In this document: one piece after another, positions 62,889 to 64,000 of the stretch
Layout: each line of letters starts with the position of its first letter
Position numbering within the stretch: position 1 is the first letter of the stretch
Assembly (NCBI RefSeq): GCF_019797865.1
Contig: NZ_CP081869.1
Location: forward strand, 5,470,501 to 5,534,500
Source: Chenggangzhangella methanolivorans
GTDB taxonomy: Bacteria; Pseudomonadota; Alphaproteobacteria; Rhizobiales; Methylopilaceae
DNA length: 64,000 nt
Direction of reading: 5' to 3'
Notes under the pieces: model-generated
What the model was told of the DNA's origin: nothing
Database searches by the model: none
What the model saw: only the letters and a program-made list of their open reading frames with translations
Position numbers and translations under genes: made by a program

Positions 62889-64000
62889 GTGAGCCGCTAC
62901 CGCTTCCTCGACGGCGCCGGGCTGATCTTCCTTGGCGTCGTGCTCGCCATGGCGATCCTGATCCCGGCCTCCAACCTCCTGCTGCCGCCGAACTCGGCGC
63001 TCCACGTCTCCGACTATCTCGTGCCGCTGCTCGGCAAGTATCTGGCCTTCGCGATGCTCGCGCTCGCGCTCGATCTGGTGTGGGGCTATTGCGGGATCCT
63101 GTCGCTCGGCCACGGCGCGTTCTTCGCGCTCGGCGGCTACGCGATGGGCATGCACCTGATGCGCCAGATCGGCCCGCGGGGCGTCTACGGCAATCCCGTG
63201 CTGCCGGACTTCATGGTGTTCCTGAATTACAAGGAGCTGCCCTGGTTCTGGCTCGGCTTCGACCAGTTCTGGTTCGCCGCCCTCATGGCGATGGCGGCGC
63301 CCGGCCTGCTCGCCTTCGGCTTCGGCTGGCTCGCCTTCCGCTCGCGGGTCACCGGCGTCTACCTCTCGATCATCACGCAGGCGCTCACCTTCGCGCTGAT
63401 GCTCGCCTTCTTCCGCAACGACATGGGGTTCGGCGGCAACAACGGCCTGACCGACTTCAAGGACATTCTGGGCTTCCCCGTACAGGCTCAAGGGACCCGC
63501 GCGACGCTGTTCGCGCTGACCGCGCTCGCGCTCGCCGGCTCCTACCTCATCTGCCGCTGGGTGGTGACGTCGAAGCTCGGCAAGGTGGTGGTCGCGGTGC
63601 GCGACGCCGAGAGCCGCACGCGCTTCATGGGTTATCGGGTCGAGCAGTACAAACTCCTGGTTTTCACGCTCTCCGCGATGATCGCAGGCGTCGCGGGCGC
63701 GCTCTACGTGCCGCAGGTCGCATCATCAACCCGTCGGAATTTGCGCCCGCGAACTCGATCGAGGCGGTGATCTGGGTCGCGGTCGGCGGCCGCGGCACGC
63801 TGGTAGGGGCGGCGCTCGGCGCTTTCCTCGTGAACGCCGGCAAGACCTGGTTCACGGGCGTGCTGCCCTCGATGTGGCTGTTCGCGCTCGGCGGCCTGTT
63901 CGTCGCCACCACGCTGCTGATCCCGAAGGGGATCGTGGGCTCGGTCACCGATCTGCTCGGCCTCAAGCGCAAGAGCGAGCTGCCGTCCGAGCCCGCGGCC
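62889..64000 (+). CDS. urtC: Urea ABC transporter permease UrtC (3' end outside window, frameshifted)
   Basis: From the GTG at 62889 (SRYRFLDGAGLIFLGVVLAM) the protein shows LivM-type permease features: ALDLVWGYCGILSLGHGAFF, YAMGMHLMRQIGPRGVYGNP, GVYLSIITQALTFALMLAFF and NGLTDFKDILGFPVQ. A break near 63716 shifts the frame to NPSEFAPANSIEAVIWVAVG and GRGTLVGAALGAFLVNAGKT, which continues open to the window end. About 370 residues are visible. urtDE and urease genes are expected to follow outside the window. Confidence 0.93.

Noticed and set aside
1..64000. CRISPR arrays, rRNA genes, prophage or integrase genes
   Set aside because: No regularly spaced direct repeats, rRNA sequence, phage structural genes or recombinase motifs were seen; the repeats present are inverted REP-type units.

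Overview
The window is about 64 kb of very GC-rich DNA with alphaproteobacterial gene content. An fdsGBACD NAD-dependent formate dehydrogenase, a small Sel1-like protein, DUF6894, a PaoABC-type aldehyde oxidoreductase and a tartrate locus together point to a Hyphomicrobiales (Rhizobiales) bacterium with methylotroph-like traits; the species cannot be told. Some two dozen genes are split by single-base frame breaks, usually in GC-rich runs, while their protein sequence continues conserved in the next frame. I read these as assembly indels and give each such gene its full span.

Layout. 1-3300: three glycosyltransferase-like genes on the minus strand. 3424-11745: adenine deaminase, an aminotransferase, an orphan MetN-like ATPase, an XRE-cupin regulator, thiD, an EamA transporter, a thioesterase and a PAP2 phosphatase. 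11827-19189: lysR-fdsGBA-fdhD-fdsD. 19364-27089: a DUF4394/ECF sigma/anti-sigma module, a GST, small membrane and secreted proteins, and tRNA-Ser(GCT), ending in a less GC-rich patch of small genes. 27090-33941: marR-paoABC, an exported hydrolase and an aldehyde dehydrogenase. 34053-44392: an ABC importer with two ATPases, plus an LLM flavin oxidoreductase, a hydrolase, MarR and a GMC oxidoreductase; a 262-bp element with perfect 23-bp terminal inverted repeats lies inside this group. 44440-51497: tartrate metabolism (two tartrate/malate dehydrogenase-type genes, a Bug-type binding protein, LysR and D-tartrate dehydratase). 51556-53270: Ada and DUF3617.

The most striking region is 53305-64000. 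On the minus strand a near-perfect sigma-54 promoter (59174-59189) is predicted to start transcription at the first base of a guanidine-I (ykkC) riboswitch (59049-59163). It is followed by a TauABC-like ABC importer, an agmatinase-family ureohydrolase that looks like the nickel-dependent guanidine hydrolase GdmH, a protein with a histidine-rich N-terminus, and a HupE/UreJ nickel permease. On the plus strand, from the same intergenic region, a second sigma-54-like promoter precedes the urea importer genes urtABC. The inferred system takes up guanidine, hydrolyses it to urea and ammonia with a nickel enzyme that has its own nickel supply genes, and also scavenges urea. It appears to be gated by nitrogen status (sigma-54) and by guanidine itself (riboswitch).

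Several families of intergenic palindromes (REP-like) are scattered through the window, many inside operons.
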